Source: Craspedostauros australis
Lineage: Eukaryota > Bacillariophyta > Bacillariophyceae > Mastogloiales > Achnanthaceae
Assembly (NCBI GenBank): GCA_026770025.1
Contig: JAMXDE010000018.1
Coordinates: 1,302,001 to 1,366,000 of the forward strand
Length of the DNA: 64,000 nucleotides
Direction: 5' to 3'
Shown: one piece after another, positions 12,219 through 23,301 of the stretch
Numbering within the stretch: position 1 is the stretch's first letter
Layout: each line of letters starts with the position of its first letter
Notes under the pieces: model-generated
What the model saw: the letters and a program-made list of their open reading frames with translations, nothing else
Databases searched by the model: none
Told to the model about the DNA's origin: nothing
Made by a program: the position numbers and the translations under genes

Positions 12219-12513
12219 GAGAAGTGGAATTCCACCACTCAACCAACAGATTTGCTCTTCCTCCTTGTATTCGTAGTTGCGCTTCCATGACATGTCGAAA
12301 GAATTCTGTTCAGTGCTTCCAGCTCCACCATCGCTTTGTTGATGCAATTGTTCGCTGTTGTCATCACGTCAACAAACCTCTTGATGCTATCGGCATCACA
12401 TGGCCATCACCTCCATCCAAGTCGCTCGCTCGTCCATCAGATGCGATGATGGTTGCGAAGCGTCCCATCGCCGATACGTACATCAAACTTTGCCCCGCTC
12501 ATTCGCCACCACA

Positions 12514-12539
12514 AGAGAGAGAGAGAGAGAGAGAGAGAG
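12514..12539. repeat. GA microsatellite
   Basis: A run of about thirteen GA dinucleotides in non-coding DNA. Confidence 0.9.
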
Positions 12540-13211
12540 CAAGATCATTGCGCAGAAAGCACAGACCAATAAAGTCCTCCAATGCACTCCACGATTCACA
12601 CAGTCTGCCACTCTTCTCCATTCTGCCTTTTCCAGCAACAGTGCGAGTACGTGTATAGTAGTATGGCAGCGCGTCTCCTTGTTGCCCTTTCTGCGCTCGA
12701 CCCCTCCCGACCACCATCATGGTCAACAGAGCAACCCTTCCTCCTCCGCGACAGAGAAGCCAACGAAAGCGTATTGCGAACAGAAAGTCCTTGACGTAAC
12801 CCAACGTCCTCCCCAACATTTGTCATGATGTTTTCGGGCTCTCTCCGACTGCATCTTTCTAGATTCAGTGTCATGTCTACAAGATTCCAATCGTCGACCA
12901 GCACGATCCCAATCAATCTGACGTCATTTCGAGAACGCAAACGAAAGATCGCGAAAACGAGATCGAAACGGGAAATGGCGTAGTTGACACGTCTTCTCTT
13001 CGCAACGAGCATGAAGATCGCGATGTTGCGTTGGCAGCCCAGCGATCTCCGCAATCCGGGTATCTGCGGAGACAGCGCAGCGCTGAACTGCAACACTCTG
13101 CTCTGTCACATTGTCCAATCGAACACAATCACAATTGCAATCAGCATCACATCCGACTTCGACTTTCACACAATACTCGTACAACACTAAAACAAACACA
13201 ACCTTGCAAAG

Positions 13212-13556
13212 ATGACCACCACAATCAGCACAAGAGCCATGATCGTCGCCACCGTCGTCGGTCTCTGCCTCATCAGCGCCGCCAACGCGTTCGTGCCAAT
13301 GCAGACCTTCGCCACCGCCAACTACGTCACGAGCGAACCATCACTGCTGTCGCGACCGGCCTTCGTGCCCAGCTCGTCCATCGACGTTGCCGTCTCCACG
13401 CTCGATCCATCGACGATATTGTCGGACATCCTGGGTGGACTCATCGGCACGCCGATCATCCTTCTCGTCCCCATCGTCGCCGCCTTGAGCATTGCCGGGC
13501 TCGTCGCCTACCTCATCATCTCCTACGCCAGCCCGCAGGTTGAGGATGATGAATAG
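13212..13556 (+). CDS. small plastid-targeted single-pass membrane protein
   Basis: A single exon encodes 114 residues. Residues 1-26 form a signal peptide ending in SAANAFVPMQ, an ASAF-type motif, so the protein should cross into the plastid. A Ser/Pro-rich transit-like region follows. Near residue 70 comes DPSTILSDILGG, then one strong hydrophobic helix (about 80-103, ILLVPIVAALSIAGLVAYLI) and an acidic tail (SPQVEDDE). The mature part, some 50-60 residues with one membrane helix, resembles nuclear-encoded small subunits of thylakoid complexes in size and layout. I do not recognise a named subunit. The ATG has an AAG context after a CA-rich leader. Confidence 0.75.
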   Translation: MTTTISTRAMIVATVVGLCLISAANAFVPMQTFATANYVTSEPSLLSRPAFVPSSSIDVAVSTLDPSTILSDILGGLIGTPIILLVPIVAALSIAGLVAYLIISYASPQVEDDE

Positions 13557-14304
13557 AGAGTGAAGACGTTGGGCCGCGTGGCGTTGAGCTGAATTGAGTT
13601 GATGTGAGTGGGTGGGTGGGTGGTGAGAATTCTATTCTCTCCACATTTGCCTATTGCGGGAGATGAACAGCTAGTTGATGCCAAGTATGGAAGTATTTCG
13701 ATTTCGACATGGATTCATCCTACCAGTACAGAAGACGTCGATCAAGATGAATGAACGAGAGATGATGACGACGACGACGATGTAATAACCATTCGCAAGA
13801 TGATACGGGCGGTGATGGAAAGACCACTTGTGACCATTGAACGAAGCGAAAGGGAAAGCGGAGATACGCAAAGACGCAAAAGCAAATGCCATGACATCCA
13901 ATACGTATGAATGGAAGTGCATGTCCGATCTCAAGCTCTTCATGAGCTCTCGTGTGAGCACAGAGATTATCACAATCGGGAAACGTCGACGGTTCTCGAA
14001 AAAAAAAGCATGGTATCGATTGGACCACATCGTTCTGCGCTCTGGAAAATGTTCGGTACGACCGATGGCACAATACTGATTCAGCAAAATCGAGCACAAC
14101 GCTATCGAAATGCGACCGCCGGATACACCCAATAGACTGCATCGCATGGAACGTTAACATCAAAGACAAAGTCTAGAGAGTATATTTGTATTTCTTAAGT
14201 TGGCAAGACGGAGGTACCGAATACCTGCAGTTCTGATGCTTCTCATCAGACACAGCATTTCTCTCTCTCTCCAGAGCATCGCCATGCACATGCCAATATC
14301 ACAT
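13557..14304. other. convergent intergenic region
   Basis: This is the 3' side of the small plastid protein gene and of the minus-strand transporter gene. A GGGT run follows the first stop (about 13606-13622). Open frames here are short, start at non-ATG codons and lack domains. A CT run lies at 14261-14273. Confidence 0.5.
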
Positions 14305-15939
14305 TCATGAACTGCCTCCTGAGATCAAGGAGCGATATTCATCTTCGATGTGGGACGTTCCCATCTCATCCGCGCACTGTTCCACGTCCTCGTTTGGTGT
14401 TTCCACATCACCTGTTTGCCCTCGTCTCGTTCGCTGTCCATCGTCGTTTCCGTCCGTCGCTGCTTCGTCACTTCCCCGCATCTCCCGTTCGATCGCTTCC
14501 AACGACCGCCCTTGCGTTTCCGGGATGCAGCGATACACGAACCAGATGCCGATCGCCGCAAAGCAAGCGAAGCCTCCAAATGCCGTCGACAATCCGAACC
14601 AATCCACGATGGGTGGATACAGAAACTGCACCATGGCATGCGACAGAAAGCTGAGCTGCGAGCTCGTGGCGATGCCCGTGGCACGCATGGCCGATGGGAA
14701 GATCTCGCTGTTCACGATCATTGTGATGGGGCCTATGCCCATCTGGTATCCCAGCATATAGATCAGTAGGAAGATCAGGGTATACATGGGTTCTTGCGTC
14801 TCGGCTGCCAACACCATCATGCCGAGCAACGAGATCAGCATGAGGCCAAGTCCAACCACCAGTAGTGGTCGACGTCCTGTAGTTTCCACCAACCGGGCCA
14901 TGATCAACGTGACGACCAACTTGAAGATCCCGATGGCGACGCTGAAATGATCGGATAATCCAACGGTGGAAAGGATCGGCGCCACGAAACTGAGAATCGA
15001 AGGTTGCCCCGTCAGCTGTTGCAACATTGCCAGACCAGCCCCGGCGACGAGAGGACGGCGATGCGCGGGCTTCACAAGCATTTCCAGTTTGTGCACGATA
15101 GCCGACAGTGACAGCGGCGATTCGGACAAACGCCGATCGTTATTGCGCACCGATTGCTGCAACGTTGCGAATACCCTCTCCGCATGATGCGGATACAGGA
15201 ACCGGATCGATTGCACGATGGCGTCACGATCGGCTGGTGTTTGCAACAATTGCCATCGCGCACTTTCAGGGACGATGCGCGTCGCGACGTATCCCATGAG
15301 CAGCGCCGGGGCAATGACGCACGGCATGGCGATCAGCAATTCGTTGGTGCGCGTCGTCGACATGGCATCGCCCACAATGTACCCGAACAGCAGACCCAGC
15401 ACGATGCAGGCTTCCATGATGGTCACCAACGCACCGCGCATGGATGGCGGCGACATCTCTCCCAAATAGGCAGGACCGCCGTGCAACGCGAATCCGATGC
15501 CGACGCCCAAGACGATCCGACCGATGAGGAAGAGCAGGATGCCCGGCACCTTCCAATGGGCCATGCCAAGTGGAACGAGCTGCAGCATGGCTCCGCAACC
15601 GTAGCACAACGCCGACCACTGCAATTCCTTGCGACGGCCGATGGTGTCCGCAATGACGAACAGTACCATGCTGCCCAGCAACGCCCCGAAGGAGGACGAG
15701 GACACCATGGCACCCTGCAGGAAGGGCGAATCGGATATCCAACGGATCCATCGAATGTCATCGTTCGTTGACGTTGACGTCCATTGCGCCAGGATGTACG
15801 AAATGACACCGATATCATAGCCGAACAGCAGCCCGCCGATCAACGGCGCGCTCAATGCCCAAGCGAGACCCGTCCTTGACAAGCCTTCATCGAACTGCAT
15901 CGCCGTTGCTGTATTGACGTGTTGGTTGGAGGCTCTCAT
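14305..15939 (-). CDS. MFS sugar transporter (sugar porter family)
   Basis: A single exon encodes 544 residues with about twelve membrane helices. Sugar-porter signatures are present: GGLLFGYDIGVIS in helix 1, the loop 2-3 motif ADTIGRRKEL (D-x-x-GRR-like), PESARW at the end of helix 6, ETTGRRPLLVVG in loop 8-9, and IPETQGRSLEAIE after helix 12. GxxLGxxxG-type helix 4-5 residues are also visible (GGPAYLGEMSPPSMRG). The C-terminus is a hydrophilic tail of about 70 residues. It should move a hexose or polyol across the plasma or an internal membrane by proton symport or facilitated diffusion; the substrate is unknown. It is divergent from the lumen-protein gene to its right, with a 473-base shared upstream region. 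Confidence 0.9.
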   Translation of the reverse strand: MRASNQHVNTATAMQFDEGLSRTGLAWALSAPLIGGLLFGYDIGVISYILAQWTSTSTNDDIRWIRWISDSPFLQGAMVSSSSFGALLGSMVLFVIADTIGRRKELQWSALCYGCGAMLQLVPLGMAHWKVPGILLFLIGRIVLGVGIGFALHGGPAYLGEMSPPSMRGALVTIMEACIVLGLLFGYIVGDAMSTTRTNELLIAMPCVIAPALLMGYVATRIVPESARWQLLQTPADRDAIVQSIRFLYPHHAERVFATLQQSVRNNDRRLSESPLSLSAIVHKLEMLVKPAHRRPLVAGAGLAMLQQLTGQPSILSFVAPILSTVGLSDHFSVAIGIFKLVVTLIMARLVETTGRRPLLVVGLGLMLISLLGMMVLAAETQEPMYTLIFLLIYMLGYQMGIGPITMIVNSEIFPSAMRATGIATSSQLSFLSHAMVQFLYPPIVDWFGLSTAFGGFACFAAIGIWFVYRCIPETQGRSLEAIEREMRGSDEAATDGNDDGQRTRRGQTGDVETPNEDVEQCADEMGTSHIEDEYRSLISGGSS

Positions 15940-16357
15940 GTTGGCTCTCCGGTCATCGTGAGCTTGAGGCTGAGTCGCGCTCCTCCTCGTACGAATGTGC
16001 TGGTTCCGCTGTACTAGAGGAATGATTGCGATCGCTATTCTATTGCTCTAGAGAGAGAGATTCCTAGCAATGCCACTTGTGCGGAACAAAGAATGAATGA
16101 AGGTGTCGATGAGCCTCCATGTTTGCGGCTGGTTGCATGGTCCTGTTCATGTTTGTGTGGGACGAGTTGGCTCAAGATCGCCTCTTGTCAGATTCTTCTG
16201 TTGATGTGTGACGTCAGCAACATCAACCAAAAGATACGAAAATTCTGATGCCAATCATCGTCACTGTTGCGATCTTGTGACTGTCCTCCCAGAGATCTTT
16301 CCTCCATCACATCACATCACGTCGCATCACATCACAACTGCCACAGTTGCTGCAATC

Positions 16358-16388
<31 letters not shown>

Positions 16389-16412
16389 CTCATTATTATC
16401 ACCACCACCATC
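15940..16412. other. divergent upstream region of transporter and lumen-protein genes
   Basis: The stretch should carry both promoters. It holds CATCA-type repeats (16306-16336) and a (CAA)n run (about 16357-16387) directly before the plus-strand start codon. No coding sequence. Confidence 0.5.
16357..16387 (+). repeat. CAA trinucleotide repeat in a 5' leader
   Basis: About ten CAA units end some 25 bases before the ATG of the lumen protein. CAA-rich, unstructured leaders recur in this window. Confidence 0.9.
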
Positions 16413-17054
16413 ATGAACATGCGCTTGATCTCACCACTCTACCTCATTCTCTGCGCCTGCAATCCGGCAGCTGCATACCAGCCCAATGCCAAGCATCCGC
16501 CGTCGCGCCGCACCTTCTTGGCCCGCACCGCGGCATCGCTCGTGCTGATGCCGCACGCCGTTGCTGCTGCCGCCGACATCAAGGTCACACCGTTGGCACA
16601 CACCTTCATCACATCGTCCAGTGCCATCAAGCCCATCCGCGAGAACGATGCGACGCGGTACTTCACGAATGCCAAGGTCGTGTACCTGCTGGGCGATACG
16701 ACGGCCGATGTGATCGAGCTGACGCAGCAACGCAAGGCGGGGCAGGGGCCCGGCGTGACGCCCGGCAATGTGGTCGTGATGGATGCCTTTGACGGCATCG
16801 ATGGTGTCGCGTCCCAGGCCAAGGCCATGTCGGCGAGTGACGTGCTCTTGGTGGGACCCGTCAAGTCCAAGGGCGTCGCGGCAGATGGAAAGCTGATCGC
16901 CGACACAGCCTCGGCGTTAGGGGTCGCTGTGGGTGGCAAGTCGGGCGGTGGCGTCATCTCCGTCCTTGTGGATGGTCCAAGGCAGGGCGTCGCCGTCGAA
17001 GAGGGTGGTTTCCCCATCAGCGATCTACTCTGGTTTTCCATTGCCTCCAAGTGA
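16413..17054 (+). CDS. predicted thylakoid-lumen protein with Tat signal, unknown function
   Basis: The ATG at 16413 gives 213 residues; upstream in-frame codons are repeat-encoded leader. Residues 1-20 form an ER-type signal peptide ending LCACNPAAAYQP, then a Pro/Lys-rich transit stretch, then a twin-arginine signal SRRTFLARTAASLVLM followed by AVAAAA, a thylakoid processing site. Such tripartite leaders send folded proteins into the thylakoid lumen. The mature part (about residue 46 on) has DATRYFTNAKVVYLLGDTTADVIEL and ends GGFPISDLLWFSIASK. It is Gly/Val/Ala-rich, soluble and without Cys. I do not recognise the family. Confidence 0.75.
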   Translation: MNMRLISPLYLILCACNPAAAYQPNAKHPPSRRTFLARTAASLVLMPHAVAAAADIKVTPLAHTFITSSSAIKPIRENDATRYFTNAKVVYLLGDTTADVIELTQQRKAGQGPGVTPGNVVVMDAFDGIDGVASQAKAMSASDVLLVGPVKSKGVAADGKLIADTASALGVAVGGKSGGGVISVLVDGPRQGVAVEEGGFPISDLLWFSIASK

Positions 17055-17572
17055 AGCGGACCTGTATGCGGAGGCGTCGCTGCTAGTTCCGCCATTCCTC
17101 ATGGTGGCCGCGCCCTCGATTGCACTTCATCTCATCTGTGTGGCCACAAGCATCCACACCAATCAATACCTTTCGTGGGTGTTTCGTAAGTCTCTATTTC
17201 ATTTTTATTTTTGTTTGAATCCAGTGCTTCGGGCTTTTGCCATCCGCACTCTCTTGGCTTTTTCTTTTCATGTATTGGTCGTATGTATGCATGGTATGCG
17301 TACACGGCATCTCTGCGGATGCCTTTCGCTTCTGTGTTGTCTTTGTGCCATTGTGTGCATGTTCGTAGGATTAGATGGTATCATACTCGTTTGTACGGTA
17401 TGATACCATACTGGTGCTCCTGTTGTGATCGTATGTATTCCTCCTGAGAATCGCCTCTTGTGCTGAAGAGTCAGCAGCATTCTTGGCGATATCTCTAGAG
17501 AGATCATGGTTGTGGTGCTGCTGGCGTTGTGTCGCGTTGCTGATGCGCGGCTGTGCTACCATCGCGTGACGC
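17055..17572. other. convergent 3' region
   Basis: The 3' flanks of the lumen-protein and GH81 genes meet here. The only structure noticed is a short inverted repeat around 17375-17415 (GGTATCATAC / GTATGATACC), which could form a hairpin. Confidence 0.5.
17378..17408. repeat. short inverted repeat, possible hairpin
   Basis: GGTATCATAC and its complement GTATGATACC are separated by about ten bases between two convergent genes. It could mark transcript 3' ends or be chance. Confidence 0.4.
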
Positions 17573-20500
17573 TTAGCAATCGATCGTGACCTGGCAGCAG
17601 GAGGCGCAGTCCGCGCCGACTGAAGTCACGTCCCACGGTACCGAAGAGCAACCTCCGATGCTGGTACCCTCCATGCACAAGAATGGAGCGTCGTGGATGG
17701 GACATTGGTTGAGGTTTCCGTAGCAGATGGACTTTTCGCAGGGAGGGCAGTGCGACAGATCGAAGTCGAGGCCCACCTTGCCGGCCTCCTCGTCCTTCCA
17801 CTTGTAGCACTCCGTCATCTCGCAGCACGCGTTGCAGTTGCCTTGGTCCGTTGGCCACGGATGCCCGGAGCAGCCGCCCGTGTTGGATCCCTCCGTGCAG
17901 ACGAAGACGTGTTCGGATGCCGGACAGCGATTCAAGTCGCTGCTGCATTGCTCCTTCGAGCACGGTGGGCACATCTTGCTGTCGTTATCAAAGTCAGGCT
18001 CGCCATCTGGTCCTGTGTCGGTCTTGTTGGCATGCTGAGTCTTGCCATCCTCCAGGCTGGGATCGCAATGGCCACATTCGTTCGGGAATTCGATGCCAGC
18101 CACGGTGGCACAAGCACCCCATTGCGAATTGTGGAGGTCGTCGATGAGGAATTGCATGCGCTCCCGGCATGTGTACTTGCCTGCGCTCTTGTCGAGAACT
18201 TCGTCTGTGCACGTCCCCGGTCTGTAGCAGTCCGTCAGCACGAAGGAGGGTGCGGGGCGTTTCTCGCCTTGGCCGCGGATGTCGTACTCCGTCATCTTCA
18301 CCGGCTTGCCGACCTTGGGACGCGTCGCGATGTACCAGAGAGTGTTCGTCTTCGAATGGCCGTTGCCTCCTGCGCTCTCATACGCCTCAGCGGGCAATTC
18401 GTTGAGGCTGACCATGGCGGTGTCTCTGTGGCCGACTGTCGCCAGCATGGCGAGGGACAGGAAGGACCAGCCATCCAGGGTGCACTTGAAGTCCTTGCCG
18501 CATGCGCGGGAGAGCGGATCGTACATTTCGTTCACCCATTGGAGGTTGTCGCGTTGTTCTGAGATCGAGGTGAGCGGGAGGAGTTGGATTCCGTATGGAA
18601 GGTATCCGGCATTTCCAAACCAGGTACCAAACTGTGCCATGGTGCTCCAAACAATGCCAACGACCTTGTGGGTGTATTGCTTCGGGTAGATGCGAAGTGC
18701 TTCGTCGTTCTGGACGACGTGCCAGTAGCGTTGGGCGGATCGGACCTCCGTGGCGGTGAGCAACCTTCCGACATTCATGATGTTCGTGGAGATTGCCTCC
18801 TTCTCGTTGTCCTTCTTGTGCCAAGCCTTTCTCATGACCTGCCCGAACAGACCAACGGCTTCGTACCCTGCGATGGCCTCGCTGGACGATTCTTGGTTCT
18901 TGCCGTTGGGGTACGGTGGTCGTGGAATGCCGCTCGCCCACGAACTGCCTTGGTACCAATCCTTGTGACGGTGGAGAGGGAACATGGGATCATCCGTCGA
19001 TGGGTTGGCGATACTTCGGATCATCAAGAGCACCTGCTCCCAATGGGCACGTCCCCACGCAGGGTCAAAGTGGGCGACGACGGATGCCGCGTAGATGTGG
19101 TATCCGTAATGGAAGTGCTGGTCATTGTAGAATGCGTTGCCGAAGTTGAGACCATGGTCCGTAAATCCGGGGCAGGCATCGCCCGTGTCTTGGCACTTGC
19201 CATCGCGGAACATGCACCCGCAGCTTGAGAAGCCACCCCATTGGACGTCGTACACGAATGGGGTCTCGGCAGTTCCATTGATCCAGGCCTGCGTTCCATG
19301 CTTGAGTCTGTCGAAGGCCGCGCGGACCTTTTTGCGCGATGGGAGGGTGGTGTTGTGACATGGCACGGCGAAGAGGTTGTCGGAGCGGAGCTTGTGGTGG
19401 TGCTTGCAGATTTCGTCGACCTCCTCGTGGACCAAGAGGATGCGGGCGAGCTTGGCGAGCATCTTGCCAGAGAAGTAGGTGTCGCCTGCTCCTCTCATGA
19501 AGAATTCCGGAAGTTCAAAGTCGATATCGGTCAGCAGGGCCTTGCCGATGAGGCGGATGGACGCGGGGGTTGGTGCCCGAGGAGCGCGGAAGCTCAGCTT
19601 GGGCAATTCCTCGCGGATGTTCCAGACGTTGCCAGACACGAGGCACGTGGGTCCCAGCATGCTTGGTCGGCAAAGGTGGTTCTCGTCAGCTTCGAAGGCT
19701 GGTTCGACGAGGTTGTCATGGTGATGCGGAAGCGCAAACATGAGCATCTCATCGCTTCTGGAAGTATCCTGCTGCTTCACTTGGATGGCGCTGTCGTCTG
19801 CGAAGCCCTTGTTGGACATGGACTGCGCATCCCAATCGAGGTAGATGTTGGCGGCATTGTCGTCGTCGCTGTCGTTGTCGAAAGAATAACGCACGGAGGT
19901 CTGGCTTCCTGGATAAATGTCGGCGTGCGCTCTCAAAACTTCTGCGAGGTCTTCGTAAGTGCCGGTCCTGCACGTGTTTGGATTGCGATGGTCCGTGCAT
20001 GGTGTGGAAAGTGCGAATCGAACGACGAGAGGTGCTGAGGATGCCTTGCCGACGACTTGGAGGACGCTGTTGCCTTCCTTGAGGGTTGCGTGGCACTTGA
20101 CGAGGACGGGTTCAGAGAAGAACATGAGCCAGGTCATGTCGCTCTGCACGAACTTGAGCTCGATTTCTTTGTCGACTTGGAAGGCCTCGGGGTTGTTGCC
20201 GGAGCATTGCATCTCGGTGGCCTGGTCGATGACCGGTGCCGACAGCATGGCAACGCCAGTGACGAGTGTTGGGAATGTCTTGGAAGCGAGATGGTCGTGA
20301 TCGTAAATCACTGTGGTGTATGGCATACCACGCACCACCGGTGCTGTCATGCCGTATTCCTTCTGCAGAATTCAATTCATTTTTTTGTGTTTTGGGAGAG
20401 GGCGGGGGTGATGAACATAACCACGACGATGACGACGAAGTAAAATGAGTGTGAGTGTGACATGCAAGTGGCTGGTTGTGCTTTCATCAAGGATGCCAAC

Positions 20501-21402
20501 AATATGGCACGACGAAGGCAGAAAATTGGAACACACGCATGCGTGAAGAGCGCAACTGTACGTACCCATTCAAGCGAAAATCCAAGGTCGGTGGCATGAG
20601 TCACGTTGTAGGCGTGGGACATGTCGCTGGGCGGGTCGTCATTATCCCATTCCTGATGTGCGGCTCCCAAGGTGACAGCATGAAGCTCGTTGAAGGATGC
20701 TTGGATGACGCTGTCGAATGCATCGATGTAGGCGTTGTGCACGCGAAGTCCAGGCACCTGTCCGACGGTGTCGATGATGTAGGGGCAGGTGTAGGCACGG
20801 TGCGCCGCGCTTGGCTCACCGTACGCCATCAGCATGTTTTGGTACCACGCGTTGGTCGGCACCGCCTGCGAGAAGGTTCCATCGTCGAGGTATTGCAGCT
20901 GATGGATGGAGTCGGCCGGTGAGGAGTCGGTGGATCTGTTGTACGGACGGATGGCCAGATCGATGATGGGATCCTTGGTGCTGAAAGGAGGGAATGCATC
21001 GAGCTGAGGATTGCGCTGATGGCGGTGCTTGTTGCCGGTGTCGGTTTCGTCTGATCCGCCACCCTCGCCACGTATCGAAGACGTCACGAGGAAAGTGAGG
21101 AAGATGGAGATGGTCGCCAAGCTCAAGAGAAGAATGGCGCACTTTGCGAACCGGCGGGATGCGGGCTTGGGGACATCCTTGACGATGCCGTCCGTTTGCA
21201 GCATCTCGTTGATCTCTTCGTGCATGTCCGTGAAGGACGATGCCAACGAGTTGGTGGAGCCAGTCGCACCTGCCTTTGCCAACGGCTTTCCCGATGAGCC
21301 TGGGGAGTTGCTGGCACCCACGAGCGGCGTGATCTCGTTGAACTGGACGTTTCCGGTTCCCGTTCGGCCCGTGTCCCCGCTTGTTCCAGCGGAATTCCAC
21401 AT
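17573..21402 (-). CDS. GH81 endo-beta-1,3-glucanase, type II membrane protein with Cys-rich modules
   Basis: Exon 1 (21402-20566) and exon 2 (20362-17573) join at TGG|GTACGT and TGCAG|AAG in phase 0, giving 1208 residues. After a cytosolic tail of about 85 residues comes one signal anchor (AILLLSLATISIFLTFLV), so the enzyme faces the ER/Golgi lumen, vacuole or outside. The GH81 domain starts near residue 150 (PTNAWYQNML) and includes DHGLNFGNAFYNDQHFHYGYHIY and, near residue 770, NQESSSEAIAGYEAVGLFG, whose Glu residues match the family's catalytic region. GH81 enzymes cut internal beta-1,3-glucan bonds; likely substrates here are chrysolaminarin or callose. The C-terminus has two Cys-rich modules of about 70 residues (CPPC, LNxCP, GGCS, CxxCC). 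GH81 enzymes usually lack these modules. Confidence 0.92.
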
Positions 21403-22966
21403 GAATCCGTGTTGTGTCTTGTGTTGTCTTGTGTTGTCTTGTCGTGATGTGTTTTTGTGATGTGTTCTGTGCGCTTCACTTGTGTGCTTGTCGTCTTGTG
21501 TTTCAAGAGTTCGTCACCCTGCACTTTTATTATATGTGATACGAGCGTGATAAGGTGAGTATGGTATCAAAGAGAATGGAATGGTAGGTCGTACACAAAC
21601 AGAGGCAGCGGCTTCTTGTGCTTTCACGGTGCTGGCGATTGCTTGTTGGCGACAATGATGCCATCACACCGACATTATTCATCTATTCCTTCCTCGTCTC
21701 TGCCATTGTTGCCATCACCGCCATTGCTTCTGTGCGATGCGTTGCTTACCTTCCCTCTTGGTTGAATCGATCGTGTGCCGCTTTTATGTTTCTTCTGCTC
21801 TCCGGCTGCTCGTGGCGCTGGGTGTGTTGTGGAAGGTGGCGATGGTTTTCTCTCTGTTGTGTTGGTGATGTTGTTCTTTGTTCTTCTCTTGTGTCTCTCT
21901 CTCACGCAAATCGGCGCTCTCGTTGTCGTTGAGGCGGTCGTTGCGTTTTGTGAGTTTCTTCTGCCGCCATCAATCTTCCTCCTCCGCAGCCGGTCGCTTT
22001 CCGCGCCGCTGTTGGTGCTGTCGGCGTTGACTTTGCATCGATCGTGCCCACATGTGTGGGCATGATGGATGAATGCTGTGGATCGACACAGAAGGAGGCA
22101 TCACAAATGTCATGACGCAGGACGCCAACAACCACTCAACTCTTGCGCGGCATTGGCAATTCCCATCGCGCGCTTCTTGATTTCGAACCAGCAGCGGCTT
22201 TAGTTGCAGTTTCGGCAGTTGTCTGCTCCCCTTTCCTCACGTTTGTGCAAGCTTGACGCCGAACTTCGTCATTCTGCTTCGGGGATATATGATTGGCTTA
22301 CAGGTGATGTCAACGAGCATTCCGCGAAGTTCTCCAAGACCGCACGAAACTCACAACATGCGCACTTCCACTCGAAACAACCAGCTGACATGATGGAAGG
22401 ATGCGTGGTTGTCGTGACAGTCCGACCACCAGCCGTCGGCATCTGCTGTTAGTGATGCCGATGAGAACCCGATTTGTGGACGTGCACTCTTGGTACCACA
22501 GTTTGCATCCAGGAACAAAACGAGAATACGGGCAGCGATCACGCGCACGCTCGCGCGCAACAAAAAGAGAACTGCCGAAGAACATCCTCGAGGCGAATCT
22601 CGGTCAATCCTTCCACCGTCGAGGATCTCGCCGGACATCTTCAACCACCCAAATCCCACGAAAGGTTCAGTTCCACTCCGTTGTTCTCTCACCTGCATGG
22701 TTGGTTGTGGGCTGAATAGTATCATTGGGGATTACATCAACCGTCCAACAAAGACAGCGGAAAGGGCACAAGGCATCCATGCGGAGGATCGGAGTCGGTC
22801 ACCAAATGCGCAGCTGTTGGACAGGTGCGTTCGTGTTACTCATTCCGCATCTGCCCATGCCGTTCCATGCCTTGTGTTTGTTCCACCTTGCGGAGCCTCT
22901 GTTGCGTCGCCTTCCTTCGTTCTCTTTCCAATTCACTTCAACTCCATTCAAGTCCTCTCTCTCTCC
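21403..22966. other. intergenic, upstream of GH81 and up to transposon A
   Basis: No gene is recognised in these 1.56 kb. The first 140 bases are the GH81 leader (CACAACA-rich on its strand). Short open frames on both strands lack domains. The right edge is the CTG target duplication of transposon A. Confidence 0.5.
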
Positions 22967-22969
22967 CTG

Positions 22970-22993
22970 GGAGTCATCGTAAAAGTTACAAAA
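22970..22993 (+). repeat. left terminal inverted repeat of transposon A
   Basis: Matches the complement of 29154-29177 without a mismatch. Its first 13 bases, GGAGTCATCGTAA, resemble those of transposon B. Confidence 0.9.
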
Positions 22994-23301
22994 TAAAATA
23001 GTTTGTATTTAGGTCACGAATTATCAACGTTTCGTCACAGTCGAGTAAATCGACAACGGCAATCCATTTGGTGGTCGGATCGCGACTGTGGCAAGTCAGG
23101 TTTGTTGTGTTCGTTACTGTTGCTACTATCGGTGTTGGCTTATTCTAGCAGCGCACTGACTTGGTTCTGTTTGTTTGTGGGTGTTGTTGTTGATGTGTGT
23201 GTGTGTCTTGGTTGGTGCTCATTTGTTGCCCATTGTGCGCTTTTCACTGCCTGGTGTGTTGTTGAGCGAGCATCCTCTTGCAACATGAACTTGGTTGGGG
23301 C

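Larger units (their letters stand above)
9048..13211. other. gene-poor 4.1-kb region
   Basis: No family is recognisable in this gap. It contains the bZIP upstream region and leader and several simple repeats listed separately. Two long minus-strand open frames (about 9220-10128 and 11214-12149) start at GTG rather than ATG and have no domain; the first is CAT/CCAT-rich and reflects base skew. The second, 311 codons open, is a weak candidate exon. Confidence 0.45.
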
